Positions 28,778 to 37,124 of a DNA stretch of 64,000 nucleotides are shown in pieces. Origin of the DNA: Halopseudomonas bauzanensis (lineage in GTDB: Bacteria > Pseudomonadota > Gammaproteobacteria > Pseudomonadales > Pseudomonadaceae). A program made the translations under genes and the position numbers. The stretch's first letter is position 1; every line of letters begins with the position of its first letter. The stretch is from assembly GCF_900114735.1 (NCBI RefSeq), contig NZ_FOUA01000004.1:124001-188000 (forward strand), read 5' to 3'. The notes below the pieces were generated by a model, which was not told the DNA's origin, ran no database searches, and saw only the letters and a list, made by a program, of their open reading frames with translations.

Positions 28778-29768
28778 ATTCCATTGGCCGCTGTGCTTCC
28801 TGTTGCTGCCGCTGCCCTGGCTGTATCGGCGCTGGCTGCCTCCGGCCGAAACCCGCTCTGCCGCATTGCAGGTCGGTTTCATGGAACGGCTGCAAGCGTT
28901 GCAACCGCTGGCAGCCCAGCCGGGCAGTCCCGGCCGCAAGTGGCCATATCTGGTGGTCTGGGCGCTGCTGGTCGTGGCCGCCGCCCGCCCCCAGCTACTG
29001 GGCGACAGCTTGCCCACGGCGGTCACCGGCCGCGACATGATGCTGGCCCTGGACCTGTCCGGCAGCATGGAGTTTCGCGATATGCAGCTGGACAATAAAC
29101 CCGTTGATCGACTTACGCTGGTCAAACACCTGCTCGGTGAGTTTGTCGAACGCCGCCGGGGGGACCGCCTGGGGCTCATCCTGTTCGGCTCGCAGGCCTA
29201 TGTCCAGGCGCCCCTTACCCATGACCGCCAGGCCATCGGCGAATGGCTCGACGAAAGTTTTATCGGCCTGGCCGGCCGTGAAACCGCGATCGGCGATGCC
29301 ATTGGCCTGGCTATCAAACGGCTGCTGGACGAACCCGCCGCCAGCCGGGTGCTGATTCTGATCACCGATGGCGCCAATACCGCCGGCAGCGTCAGCCCGC
29401 TGCGCGCTGCCCGGCTGGCCGCGGAGCACGGCATCCGCATCTTCAGTATCGGCGTGGGTGCCGACACCCTGGCCCCGGATGGCGTCACGTCCAGTCTCTG
29501 GGGGTTGCAGTTCGATCCGTCCATCGAACTGGATGAGGTGAGCCTCCGAGAGATTGCCCACCTCACCGGTGGGGCCTATTTCCGCGCCCGCAACGAAGCC
29601 GATCTGCAGGCCATTTATCAACAGCTCGACACTCTGGAGCCAGCACTGCGCGAAGGCCTGCCCGATCGCCAGGCCACCCCACTGTATCCCTGGCCTCTGG
29701 CGCTGGCGCTACTGCTGAGCCTGACGTTATCCAGCAACATGGTACGCCGGAGTCATCAGCATGACTGA
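28767..29768 (+). CDS. batA: vWA-domain membrane protein BatA
   Basis: A 333-residue inner-membrane protein with two N-terminal hydrophobic segments (about 5-20 and 52-70), a periplasmic or cytoplasmic vWA domain and a C-terminal helix (about 308-325). The vWA MIDAS is intact: DLSGSM (about 89-94), a distal Thr region (TAIGDAIG) and ITDGANT (about 200-206). The start may be 28767 or the adjacent ATG 28770. In Bacteroides the Bat (aerotolerance) proteins are linked to oxidative stress and envelope integrity; in pseudomonads the role is inferred. Its stop overlaps batB by 8 bases. Confidence 0.88.
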   Translation: MMFEFHWPLCFLLLPLPWLYRRWLPPAETRSAALQVGFMERLQALQPLAAQPGSPGRKWPYLVVWALLVVAAARPQLLGDSLPTAVTGRDMMLALDLSGSMEFRDMQLDNKPVDRLTLVKHLLGEFVERRRGDRLGLILFGSQAYVQAPLTHDRQAIGEWLDESFIGLAGRETAIGDAIGLAIKRLLDEPAASRVLILITDGANTAGSVSPLRAARLAAEHGIRIFSIGVGADTLAPDGVTSSLWGLQFDPSIELDEVSLREIAHLTGGAYFRARNEADLQAIYQQLDTLEPALREGLPDRQATPLYPWPLALALLLSLTLSSNMVRRSHQHD

Positions 29769-31566
29769 ATTGCTCGGCCTGTCCTTCGCCCGCCCGCTGT
29801 GGCTGCTGGTCTTGCCACCGGCGGTCATTCTGCTGGTGCTGTTATATCAGCGCGGCTGGCGTCAATCGGGCTGGGAACAGTTGCTGCCCGCCTCGCTGCG
29901 GCCCTGGTTGCTGCAACAACATCCCGGCGGCAGTCACGCGCTGCGCTTTGTCCTTCTCGGGCTGACCTGGACCCTGGCAATCCTGGCGTTGGCCGGTCCG
30001 GTGATGGACAGCACCAACCAACCCCGGCGGTTACCGGACAGTGCGGTGGTCATGGTGCTCGATGTATCGCGCAACATGCTGTCCGACGATCTTGCACCTG
30101 ATCGCCTGCAGCGGGCCAAGCACAAGATCCGTACCTTGATGCAGGACTATCCTGACAGTCAGCTGGGGCTGGTCGCGTTCGCCGGCAGCGCCCACCGGGT
30201 GAGCCCGCTGAGCCGGGATCGTAATACGCTGCGCAGCCTGCTGACGGCCTTGGACCCGGAAATTATGCCGATCGACGGCCAGAACCTGGACCAGGCGATG
30301 GTATTGGCCCGGCAAATGCTTTCCGGCCACCCACAGAGCACCTCGCAGATACTGCTGTTGACCAGCGGTCTGGATAGCCCGGAGCGTGAAGTATTGGCCA
30401 GCCATGCCCGGGAACTCGGCGCGCAACTGGCCATTCTGGGCATTGGCACCGCCTCCGGTGCGCCGGTCCCTCTGCCAGAGGGCGGTTTCATGCGCGACAG
30501 CGAGGGGCGTATCCTGTTGCCCCGGCTCAATGGTCAACAGCTGGCAGCGGTGGCCCGCCAGCATGGTAGTCGTTACCATGGCATCACCGTCGGCAATCGG
30601 GACCTGGATTACTTGCTGCAGCCCTTGCGCACCACCACCGACGCCGAGGTGAGCGACCGTCACCTGCCACTGGATCAAGGCCACTGGCTGGTGCTACTGC
30701 TGTTGCCATTAGCCGCGCTAGGGGCACGGCGCGGCTGGTTAGGGGTGCTTCTGATTGCGGCGCTGCTGCCACCACCAGCGCAAGCCCTGAGCTGGGCGGA
30801 TCTCTGGCAACGCCCCGACCAGCAGGCAATGCAGCTACTCGAGCAACAGCAGCCCGCCGCGGCTGCCGAGCGTTTTAGCGATCCAGCCTGGCACGCCTGG
30901 GCGTTATATCAGGCCGGAGACTACGAGCAAGCCGCCACGGCCTGGGCAGCACTGGCCGCCACCGAGCCCGACAATGCTGAGCATCATTTCAACCGCGGTA
31001 CCGCTCAGGCCATGGCCGGCGACTATCAACCGGCGCTGGAGTCCTACGAGCAGGCCCTGACCCGGGACCCGAGACATACCGCCGCGCGGCACAACCGCGG
31101 TATCATCGAGGCGCTGCTGGAGCAGTTGCGACAGCAGCAACAGGAAGACGCCAGTACTGAGGGAGACGCGGCCTCATCAGGGGAACAGCCTCGCACAACC
31201 GGCAGTCAGACGGCTGGGAACGGCAACGGCAACGGCAACGGCAAAGAGCCCACCCCCGCCGCGTCAACATCCGCCCAGGGCAGCAAGGCTGACGCGACGC
31301 CGGGCAGCACAACGCCGGCGACCGGAGGCGCGGCATCTGGCGATCTGAACAACGGCCAGGCTAGCCCCTCAATGGGCAGCGGTCCGCAGCGGGAAGAAGG
31401 CGGCTCAACCAGCCCGCGCGGCCCACAGCAGCAAAACAACAACGCAGCATTGGAACAGCGACAGGCACTGCAACAATGGCTCAGGGAGATTCCGGATGAT
31501 CCGGCGGAGTTGTTGCGGCGCAAATTTCTCTATCAACATCTGCAGCAACAGGAACCGCCGCGATGA
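29761..31566 (+). CDS. batB: BatB-BatC fusion: vWA plus TPR membrane protein
   Basis: A 601-residue protein: two N-terminal membrane segments (about 10-27 and 59-78), a vWA domain (about 93-270), a third membrane region (about 305-345), TPR repeats (about 378-455, for example AEHHFNRGTAQAMAGDYQPA) and a Gly/Asn/Ser/Gln-rich low-complexity tail. The TPR part corresponds to BatC, so this is a BatB-BatC fusion. Its MIDAS first motif reads DVSRN where DxSxS is canonical, so metal binding may be weakened. The stop overlaps batD (ATGA). It presumably pairs with BatA. Confidence 0.87.
   Translation: MTELLGLSFARPLWLLVLPPAVILLVLLYQRGWRQSGWEQLLPASLRPWLLQQHPGGSHALRFVLLGLTWTLAILALAGPVMDSTNQPRRLPDSAVVMVLDVSRNMLSDDLAPDRLQRAKHKIRTLMQDYPDSQLGLVAFAGSAHRVSPLSRDRNTLRSLLTALDPEIMPIDGQNLDQAMVLARQMLSGHPQSTSQILLLTSGLDSPEREVLASHARELGAQLAILGIGTASGAPVPLPEGGFMRDSEGRILLPRLNGQQLAAVARQHGSRYHGITVGNRDLDYLLQPLRTTTDAEVSDRHLPLDQGHWLVLLLLPLAALGARRGWLGVLLIAALLPPPAQALSWADLWQRPDQQAMQLLEQQQPAAAAERFSDPAWHAWALYQAGDYEQAATAWAALAATEPDNAEHHFNRGTAQAMAGDYQPALESYEQALTRDPRHTAARHNRGIIEALLEQLRQQQQEDASTEGDAASSGEQPRTTGSQTAGNGNGNGNGKEPTPAASTSAQGSKADATPGSTTPATGGAASGDLNNGQASPSMGSGPQREEGGSTSPRGPQQQNNNAALEQRQALQQWLREIPDDPAELLRRKFLYQHLQQQEPPR
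31219..31242 (+). repeat. Hexanucleotide repeat (AACGGC)4 inside batB
   Basis: Four perfect AACGGC units encode alternating Asn-Gly in the low-complexity linker of the BatB-BatC protein. Copy number changes by 6 bp would keep the frame. Confidence 0.85.
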
Positions 31567-33221
31567 TTAGATTGATAACACTGTGGCTGTTGGTGGTGCT
31601 CAGCCCGCTGGCCCACGCTGCTCTGGATGCCAGCGTCGACCGCACCCGGTTGGTGGAAGGTGAAGCCCTGGAGCTGACCCTGGAAACCCCTTCGGCCAGC
31701 CGCCTGAGCGAGCTGGACCTGACCCCGCTGGAAGAAAACTTCGAGGTACAGCGCACCCGGCAATTGAGCCTGGTCAGCCAGGCCGACGGCAAAACCACTC
31801 CCGTCACCCGCTGGGTAGTCACACTGCTCCCCTTGCGCACCGGCTTTGTGGTCATCCCGCCGCTGCAGCTGGGCGCAGTGACGAGCCAGCCGGTCTCCCT
31901 GCAGGTACTGTCGGCAGCGCAAGCCGCCAGCGACAGCAGCGCGCAACTGGCGCCGGTGTTCATCGACAGCGAAGTGGATATCGAAACGCCCTATGTGCAG
32001 GCCCAGGTATTGTTGACCCTGCGCATCTACCACTCGGTATCGCTGTTCGACGATTCCACCCTGAGCGGCCTGGACATACCCAATGCCCGCGTCGAGAGCC
32101 TGGGGCCGCCCCGGCATTTCGAGCGGACCATGAACGGGGTACGCCACGGCGTGATCGAGATGCGCTACGCCCTCTTCGCCCAACAGAGCGGCGAGCTGGA
32201 TATCCCCTCGCAACTGTTCAGCGCCACGGTATTGCAACCCACCAGCAATGAGCGATTCTCGGCGCGCACCGGCAAGCTGGTCCAGGTGCGCTCGCCGAGC
32301 ATTCGCCTGCAGGTAAGACCTGTCCCTGACAGCTACCCTGCCGGTGCCCCCTGGTTGCCGGCGGCGGCGCTGAGTCTGAGCCAGACCTGGCAACCGGACC
32401 CCGGCATTGATCTGCTCAGTGGCGAGCCCCTGACACGAACATTGATCCTGGAAGCCCGCGGTCTGAATGCCAGCCAATTGCCGGCGCTGCAGAGCCTGAC
32501 CACGGGCGCGGTCGATGAGTTGCGTCAGTATGCCGATCAACCACGATTGGAAAGCCGCAACAGTGATGAAGGCATCAGCAGCGCACGGCATGACAGCGCC
32601 GCGCTGGTCGCCCTGCAGGAAGGCTCCTATACCCTGCCGCCAGTCGTGGTCAACTGGTGGAATACCGAGCAGGACCGACTGGAGACTGCCACACTGGATG
32701 CGGTCACCCTGAACGTCAGTCGTAGTGGCGACTTTTCATCCACTGCCGGTCCGGTCAACTTTCCCATGGCCGAGCCCGCCCTGCTCTGGCCCTGGCAGCT
32801 GGCAACTGCATTGCTGATACTGGCATTGGCAGCCAGCCTGTATTTTCTGCGTCAGGCCCGCCGGGCGCTGGCCGACTTCAGCCTACCGGAAGCCGAAGAA
32901 GATCTGGGTGACCAGGATCAGGGCAACCCCTTGGCGGACCTGCAGGCGGCCTGTCGGACCAACCAGCCAGCGGATGCCCGCAAGGCGCTGGAAGCCTGGG
33001 CGCGCCAGCAGCATGGCGAGGGGCTGATTGGCCTGGCACATAATTACCTGGAGTTGGAAGAGGCTCTCGACGAACTCAATGCCTGCCTGTTCGGCCGTGC
33101 TCACCATCCCTGGCGCGGCAAGCCGCTGTGGCGTGCCGTGCGTATGGTCATCCAGAGCCGCCGCCGGGAAGCGGAGGAAGAACAGGCCGCCAAACCCGAA
33201 GGGCTGTACCCCGAAGTCTGA
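31563..33221 (+). CDS. batD: BatD family protein
   Basis: A 552-residue envelope protein closing the MoxR/Bat operon. A cleavable signal peptide (about 1-20, ending AHA) is followed by BatD/oxygen-tolerance beta-sandwich domains (about 21-400), one membrane helix near 418-436 (LATALLILALAASLYFL) and a cytoplasmic helical tail rich in acidic residues. The gene overlaps batB by 4 bases. The architecture suggests a periplasmic scaffold anchored once in the inner membrane. No catalytic motif is apparent. Confidence 0.87.
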   Translation: MIRLITLWLLVVLSPLAHAALDASVDRTRLVEGEALELTLETPSASRLSELDLTPLEENFEVQRTRQLSLVSQADGKTTPVTRWVVTLLPLRTGFVVIPPLQLGAVTSQPVSLQVLSAAQAASDSSAQLAPVFIDSEVDIETPYVQAQVLLTLRIYHSVSLFDDSTLSGLDIPNARVESLGPPRHFERTMNGVRHGVIEMRYALFAQQSGELDIPSQLFSATVLQPTSNERFSARTGKLVQVRSPSIRLQVRPVPDSYPAGAPWLPAAALSLSQTWQPDPGIDLLSGEPLTRTLILEARGLNASQLPALQSLTTGAVDELRQYADQPRLESRNSDEGISSARHDSAALVALQEGSYTLPPVVVNWWNTEQDRLETATLDAVTLNVSRSGDFSSTAGPVNFPMAEPALLWPWQLATALLILALAASLYFLRQARRALADFSLPEAEEDLGDQDQGNPLADLQAACRTNQPADARKALEAWARQQHGEGLIGLAHNYLELEEALDELNACLFGRAHHPWRGKPLWRAVRMVIQSRRREAEEEQAAKPEGLYPEV

Positions 33222-33370
33222 ACCCCCATCGCAAGTGCAGGTGCTGCCGGGACTCCCGCCCCCAGCAAATGCTACCTCATGATCATTGCCAGCCTGCGCC
33301 TGCCCCTTGTGTCGAGCTCGAACCCGCCACTCCATAGGCGGTGACTTTCCGGGAGACCCACCCACCGAAC

Positions 33371-33406
33371 AAACAAAAAGGCCGCACGGTTACCCGGGCG
33401 GCCTTT
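33371..33406 (-). terminator. Intrinsic terminator of the leftward RND/YCF48 block
   Basis: On the minus strand a 9-bp stem (AAAGGCCGC/GCGGCCTTT) with a GC-rich loop is followed by TTTTTGTTTG, a good U-tract. It lies 18 bases after the RND gene stop and also faces the end of batD. Confidence 0.9.
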
Positions 33407-33423
33407 CGTCCTGCTTGCACAGA

Positions 33424-35775
33424 TCAGTTGCGCATCTTGTCCGGACGGAGCAGGAAGCGCGCCAGGGCCGGCAACAGCCACAGGGCACCGAACATATTCC
33501 ACAGGAACATGAAGGTCAGCAGAATGCCCATGTCAGCCTGGAACTTGATCGCGGAGAAGATCCAGGTCGCCACACCGATGGCCAGGGTGAAACCGGTGAA
33601 GGTCACCGCCTTGCCCGTGGTTTTCAGGGTTTCGTAATAGGCTTCCTGCAGCGGCATCCCCTGACGCAGATAGGTCTCCAGGCGGCTGTAGATATAGATG
33701 CCGTAGTCGACACCGATCCCCACCCCCAGCGCGATCACCGGCAGGGTCGCCACCTTCACTCCAATGCCGAGGAACGCCATCAGCGCGTTGGCAAGGACCG
33801 AGGTCAGCGCCAGCGGAATGATGATGCAGAGCACCGCACGGATCGAGCGGAACGTCACCAGACACATCAGGATGACCACCGCATAAACGGTAAGCAGCAT
33901 TTTCAGCTGGGACTTCTCGATCACGACGTTCGTCGCCGCTTCGATACCCGCATTACCGGCAGCCAGCTTGAAGGTGATGTTCTCGGTGTTGTATTCCTCG
34001 GCGAATTCCTCGACCGCAGCGGTAGCCCGGGTGAGCGTGTCAGCCTTGTGGTCGTTGAGGAAGATCATCACCGGTGCCAGTGAGCAGCTGGCATTGAACA
34101 TGCCTTCAGGGGCGCGGCTGATCGCGGTGTTCAGGTTGTCCTGGTTACGCGACAGCGCCTGCCACTTCAGGCTGCCCTCGTTGTTACCCATGATCACCTG
34201 CTTGGCCACGGTCACCAACGATACCGCCGATTGTACACCGGCCAGGTTGCTCATGCGCCATTCCAGCTGGTCGATGGCTTCCATGGTTTCATAGGCCGAA
34301 CACATCTCCGGCGGCGTACTGACCATGACCACCAGAACGTCGGAACTGGTCGAGTAGTTACGGATGATAAAATCGTTATCCAGGTTGTAGCGCGAATCGG
34401 CGCGCAGCTCCGGTGCACCCGGATCAAGATCGCCGATCTCGACGTTTTTACCGTAATAGATGCCGAAGGCAAAGCCGAGAATGGCCAGCACCACGGAAAT
34501 CGGTGCCACCGCTGGATGGGCGAAGCCGGAAATGGACTGCCACAGCTTCTGCGGACGAGAAACCATATCCCGGTTGCGCTGCACCGCACCCTTGCCGATA
34601 CCGATATAGGACATCAGGATTGGCAGCAGCATCAGGTTGGTCAGGATGATCACACCCACCCCAACGGAAGCGGCAATACCCAGCTCGCGGATTACTTCAA
34701 TCTCGATCAGCAGCAGGGTCACGAAACCCACACCGTCCGATACCAGCGCCACGATGCCCGGAATGTACAGCGAGCGAAAGGCGCGCCGGGCTGCGGTATA
34801 GGCATCATCCGCCCCGGCATATTCGATCGCCATGGCATTGATGATCTGCACGCCGTGGGAGATACCGATGGCGAATACGAGGAACGGTACCAGAATCGAA
34901 TAAGGGTCCAGACCGAAGCCCATGGTACGCAACAGGCCGAGCTGCCAGATTACCGCGATAACCGAGCAGACCAGCGTGGTGAGCGAGCTTTTCAGGCAGC
35001 GAGTAAAGATCAGCAGCAGCACGAAGGTAATCAGCAGCGCCGCGCCGAAGAACATCACCACCTTGATGATACCGTCGATCAGGTCGCCGACCTTCTTGGC
35101 AAAGCCGATGATGTGGATGCTGATATTCGGGTTCTCGTTCTGGAACTCGCTGCGGATCTTCTCTTCCAGCAGGCGGGAGAACTCACCGTAATCCAGGCGG
35201 ATCTGCTCCGACTGGTTTTCCGGGTTGGGATAGGATTCCTGCAGCGGCACATCGATGATGGTGGACTTGAAGTTATTCGCCACCAACCGACCGATTTCAC
35301 CCGACTTGAGAATATTGACACGCAGCTCTTCCAGATCTTCTGCTGTCAGGTAAGCGGGCTTGCTGGCAACCGGACCACCGTCGAAACCGTATTCGGTCAC
35401 TTCGGTCCAGCGCACGTTCGGTGTCCATAGCGACCGCAGATTGGCACGGTCCACGCCAGGCAGGAAGAACACCTCATCGTTGATGCGCTTGAGGGTCTCC
35501 ATGTATTCGGTAGAGAAGATGTCGCCATCTTCAATGGCAACCGCAATCCGGATGGAGTTGCCGAGATTGCCCATATCGTCCTGATGCTCGATCATGTTGA
35601 CGATATAGGGGTGTTCGAGGGGGATCATCTTCTCGAAGCTGGTGACCGGGCGGACCTGGGTCGCCTGAAAACCGAAAAAGATGGTCAGTGCCGCAAAGAT
35701 CAGCAGCATGATCAGTCGGTTATTGAAGATGACACGCTCCACAAGTGGAGCGGTCTCCTGATGGTGTTTCGACAT
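33424..35775 (-). CDS. RND/MMPL-family exporter, left-hand paralogue
   Basis: A 783-residue RND-superfamily membrane exporter of the MMPL/COG1033 kind. Layout: one helix near 25-42, a large periplasmic loop (about 43-230), five helices (about 235-420), a second loop, then six helices (about 620-780). The late helix keeps GVGIGVDYGIYIYSR with the Asp typical of proton relay; the corresponding earlier helix reads FAIGISHGVQ, lacking Asp. ATG 35775 follows CAGGAGA; the upstream in-frame ATG is rejected. It is 55 bp after the YCF48-like gene and strongly resembles the exporter at 37125-39503. Related clusters elsewhere are tied to hydrophobic substrates; the cargo here is unknown. Confidence 0.88.
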   Translation of the reverse strand: MSKHHQETAPLVERVIFNNRLIMLLIFAALTIFFGFQATQVRPVTSFEKMIPLEHPYIVNMIEHQDDMGNLGNSIRIAVAIEDGDIFSTEYMETLKRINDEVFFLPGVDRANLRSLWTPNVRWTEVTEYGFDGGPVASKPAYLTAEDLEELRVNILKSGEIGRLVANNFKSTIIDVPLQESYPNPENQSEQIRLDYGEFSRLLEEKIRSEFQNENPNISIHIIGFAKKVGDLIDGIIKVVMFFGAALLITFVLLLIFTRCLKSSLTTLVCSVIAVIWQLGLLRTMGFGLDPYSILVPFLVFAIGISHGVQIINAMAIEYAGADDAYTAARRAFRSLYIPGIVALVSDGVGFVTLLLIEIEVIRELGIAASVGVGVIILTNLMLLPILMSYIGIGKGAVQRNRDMVSRPQKLWQSISGFAHPAVAPISVVLAILGFAFGIYYGKNVEIGDLDPGAPELRADSRYNLDNDFIIRNYSTSSDVLVVMVSTPPEMCSAYETMEAIDQLEWRMSNLAGVQSAVSLVTVAKQVIMGNNEGSLKWQALSRNQDNLNTAISRAPEGMFNASCSLAPVMIFLNDHKADTLTRATAAVEEFAEEYNTENITFKLAAGNAGIEAATNVVIEKSQLKMLLTVYAVVILMCLVTFRSIRAVLCIIIPLALTSVLANALMAFLGIGVKVATLPVIALGVGIGVDYGIYIYSRLETYLRQGMPLQEAYYETLKTTGKAVTFTGFTLAIGVATWIFSAIKFQADMGILLTFMFLWNMFGALWLLPALARFLLRPDKMRN

Positions 35776-35830
35776 CCAGATTCTCCTGGCTTTAATTCTT
35801 CTTTGCACGAACGTCATCGTTCGCGGCGGT

Positions 35831-36943
35831 TTATTCTTCTTCTGCCGTCGGTACGGGCAGGGTCAGTGCAGTACCGCCAGCCGCCGACATGCCTTTCCCA
35901 TCCGCCTTCACAGCGCCTCGCTGCCCTACCAGCACGATACTGCCGTCCTGCAGGCCAAACGCATTCGCCAGCGCCACCCGATCCGGGCGCACAGTCACCT
36001 GGAAACTGCGTCCATGATCATCGCTGACAACAACCACGCCACCAGTACCGACCACGATCAAACGACCATCAGCCGCAAGCTGCCCTCCCGACAGGGTCGC
36101 CTCCAACTCGCCGTTATTGGGCGTCAGCAGCTCGACCTGCTCCCAGCTTTCACCGAAATCAGTGGAACGGAACATGTTGCCGCGCAAACCCCACGCCAGC
36201 ACCACACCGGGTTCGCCAGTACCGGCAACGCCAAACCAGGAACCGTCATAGGGCATGTCCGTCAGGGTTTCCCAGGTATCGCCGAAGTCGGCCGAACGGT
36301 ACATCGTGCCCATTTCGCCGACCAGGAACAGTCCGGTGTCCTTGACGACCGTCAGGGCGTTGTAATGGAAACCATCTGGGTTATCGATATCGAAGGACAC
36401 ATCTTCCCAGGTCTGACCGCCATCCTCGGTACGCAGGAAAAGGCCATAGGCGCCCACGGCGAAGCCGGTCCGGGTATCACGGAACCAGACGTCCATCAGT
36501 GGTTTTTCCAGGAAGCCGAAACCTTCATCGTCCGGCGCATCGATTTCCGGATCACGGTATTGCACCGCCCAGCTTTCACCACCGTCAGAGGAATGCAGAA
36601 TCAGCGAGTCGTGGCCCACCGCCCAGCCGTTGCGCTCATCGACGAAATCCACGGCAGTAAGCAGTTGGCGCGTCGGAGCCGGCGCCTGTAACCAGTTGCC
36701 ACCCTGATCATCGGAATAGACTATATGGCCGCGTGAACCGACCGCCACCAGACGCTGGCCGGCCTGCTCGATGTCAAGCAGCAGAGATTTGCTCGCTTTC
36801 AGCGAAATAATTGCTGGTTTGAGATCGTCGCTGGCAACATCCTGTGCCATGGCCAGCGAGGCGGGCCCCATTAGTGCACCGGACAACCCCAGCGTCATGA
36901 TGATTCTGCGAGATGAAACGCGCCAGGAATTTGGCTCGTGCAT
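35831..36943 (-). CDS. YCF48/BNR-repeat exported protein
   Basis: A 370-residue exported beta-propeller-like protein of the YCF48/photosystem-assembly-factor type that often accompanies RND exporters. The N-terminus looks like a possible Tat signal (SSRRIIMTLGLSG, cleavage after AMA, about residue 33). At least six BNR-like repeats of the form S/T-x-D-x-G-x-S/T-W are visible, for example YSDDQGGNW, HSSDGGESW, RTEDGGQTW, RSADFGDTW and RSTDFGESW. AAGGGGAAGG precedes the ATG. It sits between two RND paralogues and probably has its own promoter. It is likely an accessory or scaffold for the exporters, by context only. Confidence 0.86.
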   Translation of the reverse strand: MHEPNSWRVSSRRIIMTLGLSGALMGPASLAMAQDVASDDLKPAIISLKASKSLLLDIEQAGQRLVAVGSRGHIVYSDDQGGNWLQAPAPTRQLLTAVDFVDERNGWAVGHDSLILHSSDGGESWAVQYRDPEIDAPDDEGFGFLEKPLMDVWFRDTRTGFAVGAYGLFLRTEDGGQTWEDVSFDIDNPDGFHYNALTVVKDTGLFLVGEMGTMYRSADFGDTWETLTDMPYDGSWFGVAGTGEPGVVLAWGLRGNMFRSTDFGESWEQVELLTPNNGELEATLSGGQLAADGRLIVVGTGGVVVVSDDHGRSFQVTVRPDRVALANAFGLQDGSIVLVGQRGAVKADGKGMSAAGGTALTLPVPTAEEE

Positions 36944-36995
36944 AGTCCTTCCCCTTTGTTCTTATAGACTCTCTGCCGATTGGCATGTCTGCCGA

Positions 36996-37051
36996 ATACT
37001 ATCGAGCTTTGACAAGGTCCGCCAACCGGGCTTGGTTATCTTTTGTTAATC
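36996..37051 (-). promoter_or_regulatory. Predicted promoter with upstream motif for the YCF48-RND genes
   Basis: On the minus strand: GATTAACAAAAGATAACC (37051-37034), 8 bases, -35 TTGGCG (37025-37020), an 18-bp spacer, and -10 TAGTAT (37001-36996). The A-rich motif and its distance to the -35 recur upstream of the right-hand RND gene. The boxes are 4/6 matches, so the shared motif is the main evidence. Confidence 0.5.
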
Positions 37052-37124
37052 ATGTCGATGATAATGACTCGGCGCCGATCCCTTCCGATCGTCGCCAAAG
37101 TCGCCATATTCACTGCAAACTCAT

